Assembly: GCA_000716465.1 (NCBI GenBank)
Contig: JNWL01000041.1
Location: forward strand, 1-51,715
DNA length: 51,715 nucleotides
Direction of reading: 5' to 3'
Origin: Streptomyces bikiniensis
Lineage (GTDB): Bacteria > Actinomycetota > Actinomycetes > Streptomycetales > Streptomycetaceae
Shown: piece after piece, positions 7,816 to 15,252 of the stretch
How the letters are laid out: every line of letters starts with the position of its first letter
How positions within the stretch are numbered: the first letter of the stretch is position 1
The notes under the pieces: model-generated
Told to the model about the DNA's origin: nothing
What the model saw: the letters and a program-made list of their open reading frames with translations, nothing else
Databases searched by the model: none
Program-made: the position numbers and the translations under genes

Positions 7816-7865
7816 TGCATCCTCGAAGGATGCATTTCTAGTGCTTGGCATCTTTCAAGGATGCC
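7816..7865. promoter_or_regulatory. Two related dyads upstream of the DUF4097-like gene
   Basis: TGCATCCTCGAAGGATGCA (7816-7834) and GGCATCTTTCAAGGATGCC (7847-7865) are dyads with 8-bp arms and 3-bp centres, starting 31 bp apart (about three helical turns). They lie 55-105 bp upstream of the TTG start at 7761 and look like paired operator sites. Confidence 0.6.
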
Positions 7866-8021
7866 TTTTTGTGTTGGTGCAGGTCAGCCGCCCCTCGCGC
7901 GGCACGGCGCACGGTCCTCGGGACGTACGCGCGTGCCGGTCCGACCGCTGAGCGGCCGTCACGACCCGCACCCCGTCCGGTCCCTGGATACAGCGGCGGG
8001 CCGGAGGTGGTGGCGAGACGG

Positions 8022-8564
8022 TCAGTAGCCGCGGTGGTCGTCAACGACGTCGGCCGTCTCGACCATCTGGACGGCCAAGCGGTAGAGCTCGCGCGCGGCG
8101 TCCCGGACGGGCCGGCGGTGGATCAGGGCGGCGGCGAACTCGGTCGCCTTCTCGGCGAGTTCGCTCGCCCGGGTCGCGAGGACCTCCTCGGCCGCGGTGT
8201 CGCCCGGCTCGGCGGGCAGCTGCACGAGGAGCTGGTGGACCACGGCGGCCATCACCGCGCTCGCGGCGGCGAGGTCGCCCATCGACAGCCAGTCCTCCAG
8301 ATCCTCGTGCCCGGTCAGGTCCGGGGTGTAGGCGGCGGTCGGGGTGACGGCGGTGGTGCCCTTCGTCCACGCCTGCAGGATGACCCGGCCCTGGTACGGG
8401 TCGGCGCCGATCCTGCGGTCGGTGACGGAGTGCAGGAGGGTGACCGCCCGGTCGCCGGGCCGGGTGTCGGGCACCCAGGCCCCGCCCAGGCGCTGGATCA
8501 GGACGGCCCCGAGGCGCTCCAGCGGGTCGGGCCTCATGGCCGGGGCGGTGTCGGTGATGGTCAT
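8022..8564 (-). CDS. Hypothetical protein (180 aa)
   Basis: 180 aa, MTITDTAPAMRPDPLERLG.... The first part looks alpha/beta (VTLLHSVTDRRIGADPYQGR); the second half is all-helical. The ATG at 8564 overlaps the upstream stop (ATGA). No recognised family. Confidence 0.65.
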   Translation of the reverse strand: MTITDTAPAMRPDPLERLGAVLIQRLGGAWVPDTRPGDRAVTLLHSVTDRRIGADPYQGRVILQAWTKGTTAVTPTAAYTPDLTGHEDLEDWLSMGDLAAASAVMAAVVHQLLVQLPAEPGDTAAEEVLATRASELAEKATEFAAALIHRRPVRDAARELYRLAVQMVETADVVDDHRGY

Positions 8565-8974
8565 CGGACGGTGTCCTTGAGTTCGTTCTGGACGCGGGAG
8601 CCTTGGACGTAGTCGATGCCCTCGGCCATGTAGTGGAGGTCGATCAGGGTGCCGGAGTTGTCGATCCGGTCACGGAGCTCGTCGAGGCGGGCCCACGCGG
8701 TGCGGAGCTGTCCGGCGAGCCAGGCCGTGTCGCTGGTGGTGTCCTCGCCAAGGCCGGCCTCGATCGCCGTGAGGCGGTCGGCGTCCTGCTCGCTGGCCGC
8801 GAGGTAGCCCAGCGCGCGGTGGTACTCGGCCTCGGTGAAGAGCTCGTGGACGCGGCGCAGGAGGTCGGCTTCGGGGTCGGCGTCGTACTTGGCGAAGCCG
8901 CGCTCCCAGACCAGGAGGCGGGCCAGGTCGTAGTCGTCCCGGCCCGGTTCGGCGCTGTCGGTGCGGAACGTCAT
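8561..8974 (-). CDS. Hypothetical protein (137 aa)
   Basis: 137 aa, MTFRTDSAEPGRDDYDLARL..., acidic and helical. Coupled by ATGA overlaps at both ends to its neighbours. Not recognised. Confidence 0.65.
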   Translation of the reverse strand: MTFRTDSAEPGRDDYDLARLLVWERGFAKYDADPEADLLRRVHELFTEAEYHRALGYLAASEQDADRLTAIEAGLGEDTTSDTAWLAGQLRTAWARLDELRDRIDNSGTLIDLHYMAEGIDYVQGSRVQNELKDTVR

Positions 8975-9345
8975 CGGGCGCTCCTTGCGGTGGTGGGGCC
9001 GGGGTGGCCGATGACGGTTGCGATCTGCCGGGTGGAGAGCAGGTGGCCGGACCGGTCGAGCTGCTGGTGGAGCGCGGTGACCATGGCGTCCCGGCAGCGC
9101 AGTCGGGTGACCTCGGCCACCAGCCAGGCGATGTCGGCCGGGGCGTGGGCAATGAGCTCTCCGGCGGGGAGCTTGGTGTCGCCGCTGGCGCCGAGGACGG
9201 CGACCGGCTGGCCGGTGATGTCCTCGATGAGGCCGGCGTCGCCGGAGCGCTGGCGCCAGGTGGTGTCGGGCAGGGCGGCGAGCCGGGCCCGGATCTCGGG
9301 CAGCCGGTCGGGGAAGGCGCTGTGCAAGGGGTGCTCCTCACTCAA
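8971..9345 (-). CDS. Hypothetical protein (124 aa)
   Basis: 124 aa, MSEEHPLHSAFPDRLPEIRA.... The middle (DTKLPAGELIAHAPADIAWLVAEV) resembles the short helical proteins of unknown function common in Streptomyces phage and plasmid operons. First gene of a three-gene overlapping set; a hairpin lies directly upstream. Confidence 0.65.
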   Translation of the reverse strand: MSEEHPLHSAFPDRLPEIRARLAALPDTTWRQRSGDAGLIEDITGQPVAVLGASGDTKLPAGELIAHAPADIAWLVAEVTRLRCRDAMVTALHQQLDRSGHLLSTRQIATVIGHPGPTTARSAR

Positions 9346-9348
9346 TGA

Positions 9349-9381
9349 GCCGGGCCGGGCCCGTGGTGGACCCGGCCCGGC
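9349..9381 (-). terminator. Hairpin terminator
   Basis: 11-bp GC stem (9349-9359 with 9371-9381) between the stop of the gene at 9433 and the start of the gene at 9345. No T-run, so possibly an attenuator rather than a full terminator. Confidence 0.45.
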
Positions 9382-9432
9382 GGCGGGAAAGCAGGACGGT
9401 GAAGGGGAGGGGAAGCCCGGCCGGACCGGTCG

Positions 9433-9642
9433 TCAGAAGTCGACCCGGATCGTGATGGGCTTGCGGCGGTCGCCGTAGTCGCGGCGCGGGTCGTGGACGG
9501 TGCGGCAGTGCGCGGCGAGGCCCGCAGCCCCGCCCTGGATGGGTAGATGGCAGTCCGGGCAGCCGCGCCACCACTCGTCCCCGGCCGGGAGTTCGGCCGG
9601 GGTGAGCGGGTGCGGGTGCGGGCCGTCGGCGGCGCGGCTCAC
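9433..9642 (-). CDS. Small C2H2-like zinc protein (69 aa)
   Basis: 69 aa from the GTG at 9642, which overlaps the stop of the ATPase gene (GTGA). CPDCHLPIQGGAAGLAAHCRTVH is a compact C-x2-C...H-x4-H zinc site. It ends KPITIRVDF. Function unknown. Confidence 0.65.
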   Translation of the reverse strand: MSRAADGPHPHPLTPAELPAGDEWWRGCPDCHLPIQGGAAGLAAHCRTVHDPRRDYGDRRKPITIRVDF

Positions 9643-10607
9643 GCGGCCTCGTCCGCGTACGGGACCTGGAGGTCGTCCTCGGGGGCGTCGGCCTCCTGGT
9701 CGTCGCCGTCGCCGTGGACGGTGCAGACGATGTCCGGAGCGTTGGCCAGGTGACCGGTGAGCGCGTCGAGGAGCGTGGTGACCGAGTGGGCGGGGGCCCA
9801 GGCCGGGGCGGTGCACTCGTCGTCGACGGGGCAGGCGGTCAGCAGGTCGAAGCCGTAGTCGCCCTGGCCGTCGACGTTCTCGCGCAGGGCGAGGATGAGG
9901 CGGTCGGCGCCGAGGGTGATCTCGGCGACGCGGTCGCCGCCGGCGAGCGTGGAGCCCTCCGCCCACCGCCACAGCGGCAGGACCGCGTCCCCGAAGACCC
10001 TGCGAACGAGAAGGAGGGAACCGAGGCCAGGGTTGCCGTCCCAGCCGAGGTCGGCGCGGCGGGTGTCGCTGGCGCGCTGCAGCAGCGGCTCCAGGCGGTG
10101 GAGTTGGTCGGCGAAGACGACGTGGTCGAAGCCCTCGCCGCGCAGGCCGGGGAATGCGGTGGTGGCTGCGGTGTGCTGGGCGCGGACGGTGTCGGCGGGC
10201 ACGGCGCGGTCAGGGGTGCGGGCGGTCTGCCGGATGACGCACAGGGACACCGGGGTGCCCATGAGGACCGCGACCGCCGGGACGCCGTGGCGGCGGGCGG
10301 CCTGCACCAGCCCCGCCCGCACGGCGCGCTCGCAATTCGTGGCGTCTACGACGGTCGTCTTCTTGCGGGTCAGGCGGGCCTCCAGGACGGTCCGCAGGGC
10401 CGCGACCGCGTCGGCGGTGGCCTGCTGGTCTCCGGCCTCGTCCGAGACCATCGCCCTGAACGCGTCGAGCTCCAGCACCTGGGAGGGGTTCCAGGTGGCG
10501 GCGAAGGTCGACTTGCCGGAGCCGGCGGCGCCGATCAGGACGATGAGCGCGGGGTCGGGGATGGTCGTGTCGAGCGGCTGGAGGGTGGCGGTGAAGGTGC
10601 GGGTCAC
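9639..10607 (-). CDS. P-loop ATPase with polynucleotide-kinase-like N-terminal domain
   Basis: 322 aa. The Walker A GAAGSGKST is at residues 26-34, followed by LELDAFRAMVSDE and TTVVDATNCERAVRAGLVQAA, the order seen in Pnkp-type 5'-kinase/zeta-like domains (aspartate after strand 2, a DAT motif, then an arginine-rich lid). The C-terminal ~130 residues are acidic and unassigned. GTG start at 10607 overlaps the upstream stop. Substrate unknown; a nucleic-acid or small-molecule kinase is possible. Confidence 0.7.
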   Translation of the reverse strand: MTRTFTATLQPLDTTIPDPALIVLIGAAGSGKSTFAATWNPSQVLELDAFRAMVSDEAGDQQATADAVAALRTVLEARLTRKKTTVVDATNCERAVRAGLVQAARRHGVPAVAVLMGTPVSLCVIRQTARTPDRAVPADTVRAQHTAATTAFPGLRGEGFDHVVFADQLHRLEPLLQRASDTRRADLGWDGNPGLGSLLLVRRVFGDAVLPLWRWAEGSTLAGGDRVAEITLGADRLILALRENVDGQGDYGFDLLTACPVDDECTAPAWAPAHSVTTLLDALTGHLANAPDIVCTVHGDGDDQEADAPEDDLQVPYADEAA

Positions 10608-10954
10608 GGGTGTTCTCCCTGCGGGTGGAGGGTGGAGGTGGCCTGGTGCAGGCGCATCCCGGCGGAGTCGATGACGAAGTCGGCGGCTTCCTCGAGCGCG
10701 CAGGCCGCGGCTTCAGCGTCGTCCTGGTCGATCGGGGTGCGCAGGGCCGTCTTCGCGGCGGTGGTGAGGAGTTGCTGGAGCGAGCCGAGGAGGCCGCCCT
10801 GTGGGTCGGTCTCGTCGAACAGCTCCCGCAGCATCCCGGCCAGGAACTCCGCGTCGGCGGGGCCGGCGAGTTCGTCCTCGATCTGCTGGAGGGCGAGCTG
10901 GGCGATCCCGGCGGAGGCGCGGACGCGCTCCAGGCGGCTGCGGGCGACGGTCAC
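10604..10954 (-). CDS. Hypothetical helical protein (116 aa)
   Basis: 116 aa, MTVARSRLERVRASAGIAQL..., entirely helical, no motif. Overlaps both neighbours by four bases. Confidence 0.6.
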   Translation of the reverse strand: MTVARSRLERVRASAGIAQLALQQIEDELAGPADAEFLAGMLRELFDETDPQGGLLGSLQQLLTTAAKTALRTPIDQDDAEAAACALEEAADFVIDSAGMRLHQATSTLHPQGEHP

Positions 10955-11553
10955 CGGTGGGCGCGGGGGCGGGTGGCGAGCCAGGTGGTCAGCGCCGCGG
11001 CCCCGATGCCGATGGCCCGGTGGAGGGCCTGGTCCAGCTCCATCAGCGCGGACCCGGGCCCGGAGAGTTCGGCGGTGACCTCGCCCTTGTCGTTGACGCG
11101 GGCGGCGGTGCAGTGGTCGACGTAGCCGCGCTTGCCGAAGGTGTCGGCGAGCTTCAGCAGCGGCTCGCGCCGGTCGATCACCAGATGCGTCGCCGCGTTG
11201 ACGGCGGCGCCGGCGAGGAGCGCCCCGATCGGGACGCGGTGCCCGAGGGCGCGGGTGACGCTGAGGGCGGTGGCGAGCTGGACGGCGGTGTAGGAGCGGA
11301 CGTGCCGGCAGGCGGCGGCCCGGCCCAGGACGCTCGCCCGGTAGACCGGGACGTCGGAGTCGACCGGGTCGGCGCCGTCGGGCAGCGGGGTGCCGTCGGC
11401 GTAGACGTAGTGGTCGCCGTGCAGGCCCTTCAAGCGCGCGTCGTCGCTGGACTGGACCCAGTGGTCACACAGCGGGTGGACGGCGTCGAAGACGCTGAGG
11501 AGGGTGCCGAAGAGGGCCAGGCGCTCGGCGGTGCGGGGCGGTAAGGCGGTCAC
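10951..11553 (-). CDS. Hypothetical membrane-associated protein (200 aa)
   Basis: 200 aa. Contains FDAVHPLCDHWVQSS, a moderately hydrophobic ALGHRVPIGALLAGAAVNAA, and THLVIDRREPLLKLAD. The spaced H...H pattern in hydrophobic surroundings resembles DUF3307-type membrane proteins; I regard this as a weak resemblance only. GTG start at 11553. Confidence 0.6.
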   Translation of the reverse strand: MTALPPRTAERLALFGTLLSVFDAVHPLCDHWVQSSDDARLKGLHGDHYVYADGTPLPDGADPVDSDVPVYRASVLGRAAACRHVRSYTAVQLATALSVTRALGHRVPIGALLAGAAVNAATHLVIDRREPLLKLADTFGKRGYVDHCTAARVNDKGEVTAELSGPGSALMELDQALHRAIGIGAAALTTWLATRPRAHR

Positions 11554-11657
11554 GGGGGCTCCTTCGTGAGGGCGGGGCAGGGCCGGGCTGTCCGGTCCTC
11601 CGCACCGCCCCCGGACTCCGCGCGAGGGCGCGGGCCAGGGGGCGGCACAGGGAGCCG

Positions 11658-12278
11658 TCAGACCGTGCTCGGCACCACCGCGTCGGCGGCCTCGGCCGTC
11701 TTACGGGTGTGCAGGAGGTCCTCGTGGATCTGCCGGACGTTGGTGATGGGGACCGGCGTCGGGTCGTCGGCGGTGAGGAGGGTGTAGTGGTGCTGGGCGA
11801 TGCCGCGCTCGTTCTCCCCGCGGCTGTAGTGCAGGACCGTGCCGGGGGCCAGGTAGAAGGTGGCCTCCCCGGTGGTGTAGCCGCGCCACCGGTCGACGTC
11901 GCGGAGCAGGCCGTCGCTGAGGTCGATGCGGTAGGCGTGCTGGGCGGCCCGGTGCGCCGCGTCGTCCTCGGCGGCCGCGGCGATCTGGTCGAGCGCCTCG
12001 TCCAGGCCGTCCGGGATGCCGGTGTCGGTGGAGGCGGGCGGGGTGATGCCGTAGGCGCGGCGGCGGACCGGGGCGAGAGCGGCGTCGAGCGCCATGCTGA
12101 GCGTGAAGGCACTGCTGAGCGCGATGACGCCTGCGGCGGGCAGGCGCCAGTCGGCGTCGAAGCCGACGGGGTAGTAGGCGTAGCCGGTCACAGCGCCGGC
12201 TACGGCACCGGCCCACAGGGCGATCGTGTCGATGGCGCCGAGCAGGGCCTGAATGGGGCGACGTACGGATGCGCGCAC
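11658..12278 (-). CDS. Membrane protein (206 aa)
   Basis: 206 aa. Two hydrophobic segments near the N-terminus (TIALWAGAVAGAVTGYAYY and AAGVIALSSAFTLSMALDAA) are followed by a ~120-residue soluble domain with RWRGYTTGEATFYLAPGTVL. Not recognised. The ~100 bases downstream (11554-11657) hold only a GC-rich hairpin. Confidence 0.6.
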   Translation of the reverse strand: MRASVRRPIQALLGAIDTIALWAGAVAGAVTGYAYYPVGFDADWRLPAAGVIALSSAFTLSMALDAALAPVRRRAYGITPPASTDTGIPDGLDEALDQIAAAAEDDAAHRAAQHAYRIDLSDGLLRDVDRWRGYTTGEATFYLAPGTVLHYSRGENERGIAQHHYTLLTADDPTPVPITNVRQIHEDLLHTRKTAEAADAVVPSTV

Positions 12279-12349
12279 GGGATTCTCCTCGGAGAGAGAT
12301 AAGGACAGCCCGCCGGGCAGCGGGCCGATTCAAAGCGGAGTGGGGCGGA

Positions 12350-12640
12350 TCAGAAGGGGGGTTCGTCCCACCAGGCGGGGCGCGGCAGGAGGGGCAGGCG
12401 CAGTCCACGCCGGTCGGTCCAGCAGCCGCACGCCTCCATGTCGGGGTCAGGACCGCCGGCCCACCAGCCGCCCTCGCCGCGGCAGTCGGGGCAGTCGGGC
12501 CGGGGCAGGGGCGTGAGCTCGAGGCGGTACCGGTCCACGTAGAGCTCGAACCGGGCAGTCCTGAGCGCGGCAGCCGCCACCGCCGCAGCGAGCGGAACGG
12601 CGGCGGCAAGCAGGGCGGCCCGCAGGCGGCGGCCGGTCAC
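12350..12640 (-). CDS. Membrane-anchored zinc-ribbon protein (96 aa)
   Basis: 96 aa from the GTG at 12640 (GTGA overlap with the upstream stop). A hydrophobic N-terminal segment (AALLAAAVPLAAAVAAAAL) is followed by CPDCRGEGGWW...CGCW, like the DnaJ-type CxxCxGxG cysteine repeats. Confidence 0.6.
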   Translation of the reverse strand: MTGRRLRAALLAAAVPLAAAVAAAALRTARFELYVDRYRLELTPLPRPDCPDCRGEGGWWAGGPDPDMEACGCWTDRRGLRLPLLPRPAWWDEPPF

Positions 12641-12885
12641 GTCAGCGGGATCGCGCGGCAGGCGGTGGCATGGTCGTTGGCGTCCGGCCGGACGCGGAAC
12701 AGGTAGCTGACTTCCGGGCTGCGGGAGGAGTCGCCGCAGCCGAGGCAGCTCCAGCGGTTGTCGTGGGCGTTCTCGCCGGAGCCGGTGACGTCGACGTACG
12801 AGCCGCCGGTGGTGACGAACCGGATAAGCAGGCCCTTGGGACGGTCGGGCTCGGTGAAGGCGGAGGCACGAACGGCGGTGCTCAT
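12637..12885 (-). CDS. Small Cys-containing protein (82 aa)
   Basis: 82 aa, MSTAVRASAFTEPDRPKGLL.... The WSCLGCGD motif and a later HATAC could form one zinc site. Its stop overlaps the next start. Confidence 0.6.
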   Translation of the reverse strand: MSTAVRASAFTEPDRPKGLLIRFVTTGGSYVDVTGSGENAHDNRWSCLGCGDSSRSPEVSYLFRVRPDANDHATACRAIPLT

Positions 12886-12905
12886 GGGCTGGTGATCCTC
12901 TCGGG

Positions 12906-13337
12906 TCATGCGGCGAGCCGGTGATCCGGCGCCGAGGGAGCGATGTAGGAGCTGGGGTCGGCGGGCGTGCCGTCGAAGCACTCCAAGCACGACCCCAAGG
13001 TCTGCAAGGGAAGGCAGTGGAAATAGCGCCGGCCACAGGGCCCGGGACACGTCTGACGAGCAGCCATCGCCTTGTCGAGCGCGGCCTCCTTCGCAAGCGT
13101 CATCGCGAACTTCGGCTTCGCCAGGTCGATCCGGTACAGCCACGCCCACCGCTTCCCGCCGCGGCATTCGATCCGGGCGACCGGCTCGGCTCCTCCGGGG
13201 CGCAGCCCCATCTCCCGCAGCTGGCGGCGGGTCGCGAGGTTTTCGCGCCCGGCCTGCTTCCAGCGGAAGACCGGTAGCGAGCCGTCGCCGGGGTCGTGCG
13301 GGTCGACGTCGACCAGGCCCTGGTCCTGGTCGGCCAT
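12906..13337 (-). CDS. RRQRL-motif-type zinc-binding protein
   Basis: 143 aa. ATRRQLREMGLRPGGAEPVA matches the RRQRL-motif zinc-binding proteins of actinobacteria (here RRQLR), and the C-terminal part has CPGPCGRRYFHCLPLQTLGSC with a fourth Cys, CLEC. The ATG at 13337 shares a base with the stop of the preceding small gene (TGATG) and has GGAG six bases upstream. Role unknown; such genes recur on Streptomyces plasmids. Confidence 0.7.
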   Translation of the reverse strand: MADQDQGLVDVDPHDPGDGSLPVFRWKQAGRENLATRRQLREMGLRPGGAEPVARIECRGGKRWAWLYRIDLAKPKFAMTLAKEAALDKAMAARQTCPGPCGRRYFHCLPLQTLGSCLECFDGTPADPSSYIAPSAPDHRLAA

Positions 13338-13444
13338 CACCTGCTCCAGGTGCCGGGGAGCCGGGCGGGGTGCTGCGGGTAGCGGGGGCCGGGGCGCTGC
13401 GGGCGCGGGCGCCCGATCCGGCGGCGCGTACGGGGAGTGAGCAC
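13337..13444 (-). CDS. Small Pro/Arg-rich protein (35 aa)
   Basis: GTG at 13444 with GGAGG seven bases upstream opens a 35-codon frame (MLTPRTRRRIGRPRPQ...) that ends in TGA overlapping the ATG of the next gene. Either a real basic peptide or a translational-coupling leader. Confidence 0.5.
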   Translation of the reverse strand: MLTPRTRRRIGRPRPQRPGPRYPQHPARLPGTWSR

Positions 13445-13618
13445 GAGGTGTCCTCCAACAAGGGGTTAATGGCGGGCAGTGCTGTGCCCCGTCGGCGGGC
13501 GGTCCGTCGATGGGGCGTGGGGAAGGGGGGCGGTGGCCGGGCGGCCTGCCCGGTCACCGGGACCAGCCGCCCCCGGGGGTGGGGGCGGTGGTGCCGGTGG
13601 CCGGACGGGGTGACCGGA
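13445..13618. other. GC-rich non-coding gap
   Basis: About 170 bases between genes on the minus strand. It contains overlapping GC hairpins (around 13480-13610), including CCGGGCGG/CCGCCCCCGG-type pairings, probably a terminator/leader region. No gene seen. Confidence 0.4.
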
Positions 13619-14061
13619 TCAGCGGGTGGCCGCGAGGGCGGCGGTGCGGGCGCGGTGGACGTCGTGGCGGCGGGGCCGGGTGCCGCTGTGGGAGGTGCAC
13701 AGGGCGTCGGGCTGGGAGTCGCAGGCCGGGCAGGCGACGGTGAGCGCGGGGTTGTTCAGCGCGGGCGCCTGGTCCGGGGTGAGGTCCTGCACACCGGGGG
13801 CGTCGGTCTGGGGCGCCTTGTCGTCGGGGTACTGGCGACGAGCTGGTCCAGGAGCTCGCGGAGGCGGTCGGCGTTGCCGCGGACCCATCCGGGGACGAGG
13901 TGCTGGCCGTGGCCGTCGGTGTAGAAGGCGGCGGTGTCGCGGGGGTCGGCGAGCGCGTCCTTCAGGTGCGCCATGGCCGCCACCATCTCGGTGATCGCGG
14001 GGGCTTCGATACGGCTGGGCCGGCGGCTGTGCTGGCAGTGCTGGATCTGAGGGGAGGTCAA
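13619..14061 (-). pseudogene. Zinc-finger protein gene with a probable frame break
   Basis: A TTG at 14061 with AAAGGA six bases upstream starts MTSPQIQHCQHSRRPSRIEA and runs to DRLRELLDQLVAS, after which the frame loses coding character and stops at 13756. The adjacent frame takes over at 13840 (QYPDDKAPQTDAPGVQ) and ends with CPACDSQPDALCTSHSGTR, a typical Streptomyces C-x2-C..C..H zinc finger, at 13619. A -1-type shift near 13836-13845, at a run of four C, joins them. Confidence 0.6.
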
Positions 14062-14103
14062 GGCTGTTCCTTTCGCGGGCGAAGGGGTGGTCGGGGCCGG
14101 GGG

Positions 14104-14439
14104 TCAGAGAGCGGCGGCGACGAGGAGGAGGGTGAGGGCGGCTGTCCCGCCGATCAGGAGGGCGGCGCCGGCGCTGGCCCACCAGTAGTGGCCCATCGTC
14201 TTCTCGTCGCGCAGGTCGCTGAGGGCGTCGGCGATGCGGGCGTGGAGCGCGGCCAGCGGGGACAGGGCGGCGTACCAGCGGCCGAGGCGGTCTATCTGGC
14301 CGGCGATCTCGTCGTCGGGGATGTGTCCGCCGTGGACGCCCTGGCGGTGGGCGGTGCCTTCGGCGTCCAGGTCGTCGGGGTCGAGGACGACGGGGCTGGT
14401 GGTGCGGCAGATGGTGCAGCGGTAGCGGTATCGGTGCAC
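14104..14439 (-). CDS. Zinc-binding tail-anchored membrane protein (111 aa)
   Basis: 111 aa. Starts MHRYRYRCTICRTTSP (CxxC with later H residues), has a helical middle, and ends with a single membrane segment (ASAGAALLIGGTAALTLLLV). Function unknown. Confidence 0.65.
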   Translation of the reverse strand: MHRYRYRCTICRTTSPVVLDPDDLDAEGTAHRQGVHGGHIPDDEIAGQIDRLGRWYAALSPLAALHARIADALSDLRDEKTMGHYWWASAGAALLIGGTAALTLLLVAAAL

Positions 14440-14487
14440 GGCGGTCGGGCTCCTGCGGGGTGAGGGTGGTTCGGGCAGGGAACGGCG

Positions 14488-14522
14488 ACGCCCCGCCCGG
14501 AAGGAGGTTCCGGGCGGGGCGT
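14488..14522 (-). terminator. Terminator of the transfer operon
   Basis: Perfect 15-bp stem (14488-14502 with 14508-14522, loop GGAGG on the plus strand) downstream of the gene ending at 14569. It marks the 3' end of the transfer region. Confidence 0.7.
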
Positions 14523-14568
14523 GATGACGAGCTGTGCGGGCCTTCCGCGTCTGGGCGGAGGCGGGTGG

Positions 14569-14775
14569 TCAGGTGTTGATCTGCCTGCGGACGTCCGCGA
14601 CGAGGCGCAGGATCTCGGTGGCCATGTCGGCGATCGTCTGGAGCTGCCTGTCGATGTCAGCCGGGTCCGAGCCAGTGAACGAGAACGAGCGGCCGTCGTC
14701 GCTGCCCGGCTGCGGGCCGGTGAACGAGAACGACCTGTCACGGTCCGGTTCGGGGTTGGTGAACGAGAACGACAA
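14569..14775 (-). CDS. Small protein with three SFSFT repeats (68 aa)
   Basis: 68 aa. The N-terminal 38 residues carry three copies of a unit opening SFSFT (at residues 2, 15 and 30: SFSFTNPEP, SFSFTGPQP, SFSFTGSDP) spaced 13-15 residues apart; the DNA repeats the block GTGAACGAGAACGA on the plus strand. The C-terminal half is one amphipathic helix (DIDRQLQTIADMATEILRLV). Last gene before the operon terminator. Looks like a linear-motif scaffold with a helical oligomerisation tail; function unknown. Confidence 0.6.
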   Translation of the reverse strand: MSFSFTNPEPDRDRSFSFTGPQPGSDDGRSFSFTGSDPADIDRQLQTIADMATEILRLVADVRRQINT

Positions 14776-14790
14776 GGCAGCTCCAGCCGG

Positions 14791-15252
14791 TCAGATGTTC
14801 ATGCGGTGGGCACGCCGGATGGCGGCCTCCCACACGCTACGCACCTGCGCTCCGCTGTGGGAGTCGTTCCAGGACGGGATGGTCTCCCACTTCTTGCCGT
14901 GCTGGCGGCGGGCCTCGTCCAGCAGGAGGTTCCCGGCGTCGCGGTAGGCGGCGTTGCGGGAGCCAGCCGCGGCGCGCAGGGCGCCGATGGAGCAGCGGGC
15001 GCCCTCGGGGTGGACGAGGGAGTACCTGGCCCAGCCGTGGGTGTCGAGGAACGCGAGCGCGTCGGTGAGGGTCTTCTCCACCGGCCCGGTCAGGCGTACC
15101 GCAGGAGCGGTGGTGAGGGGAAACCGCGCGGGAGCCGCGAGGGCGGCGGGGGCGGCGGGTTCCGGGGTGGGGTCGGGGTCGAGGAGCTGGAACGCCTTCG
15201 CGTACAGGTCCTGGTCGACGGGGGTGAATCCGTTCTGGGTTCGGGTGTTCAT
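14791..15252 (-). CDS. DUF6197-like protein
   Basis: 153 aa. VEKTLTDALAFLDTHGWARY..., CSIGALRAAAGSRN and a closing W.DS...EVWEAAIRRA match the pattern of DUF6197 proteins (hydrophobic helix, GW, a [CA]xIGA[LI] step, then a W-N-D loop). ATG at 15252 overlaps the stop of the transfer ATPase (ATGA). Function of the family is unknown; it is frequent on actinobacterial mobile elements. Confidence 0.7.
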   Translation of the reverse strand: MNTRTQNGFTPVDQDLYAKAFQLLDPDPTPEPAAPAALAAPARFPLTTAPAVRLTGPVEKTLTDALAFLDTHGWARYSLVHPEGARCSIGALRAAAGSRNAAYRDAGNLLLDEARRQHGKKWETIPSWNDSHSGAQVRSVWEAAIRRAHRMNI

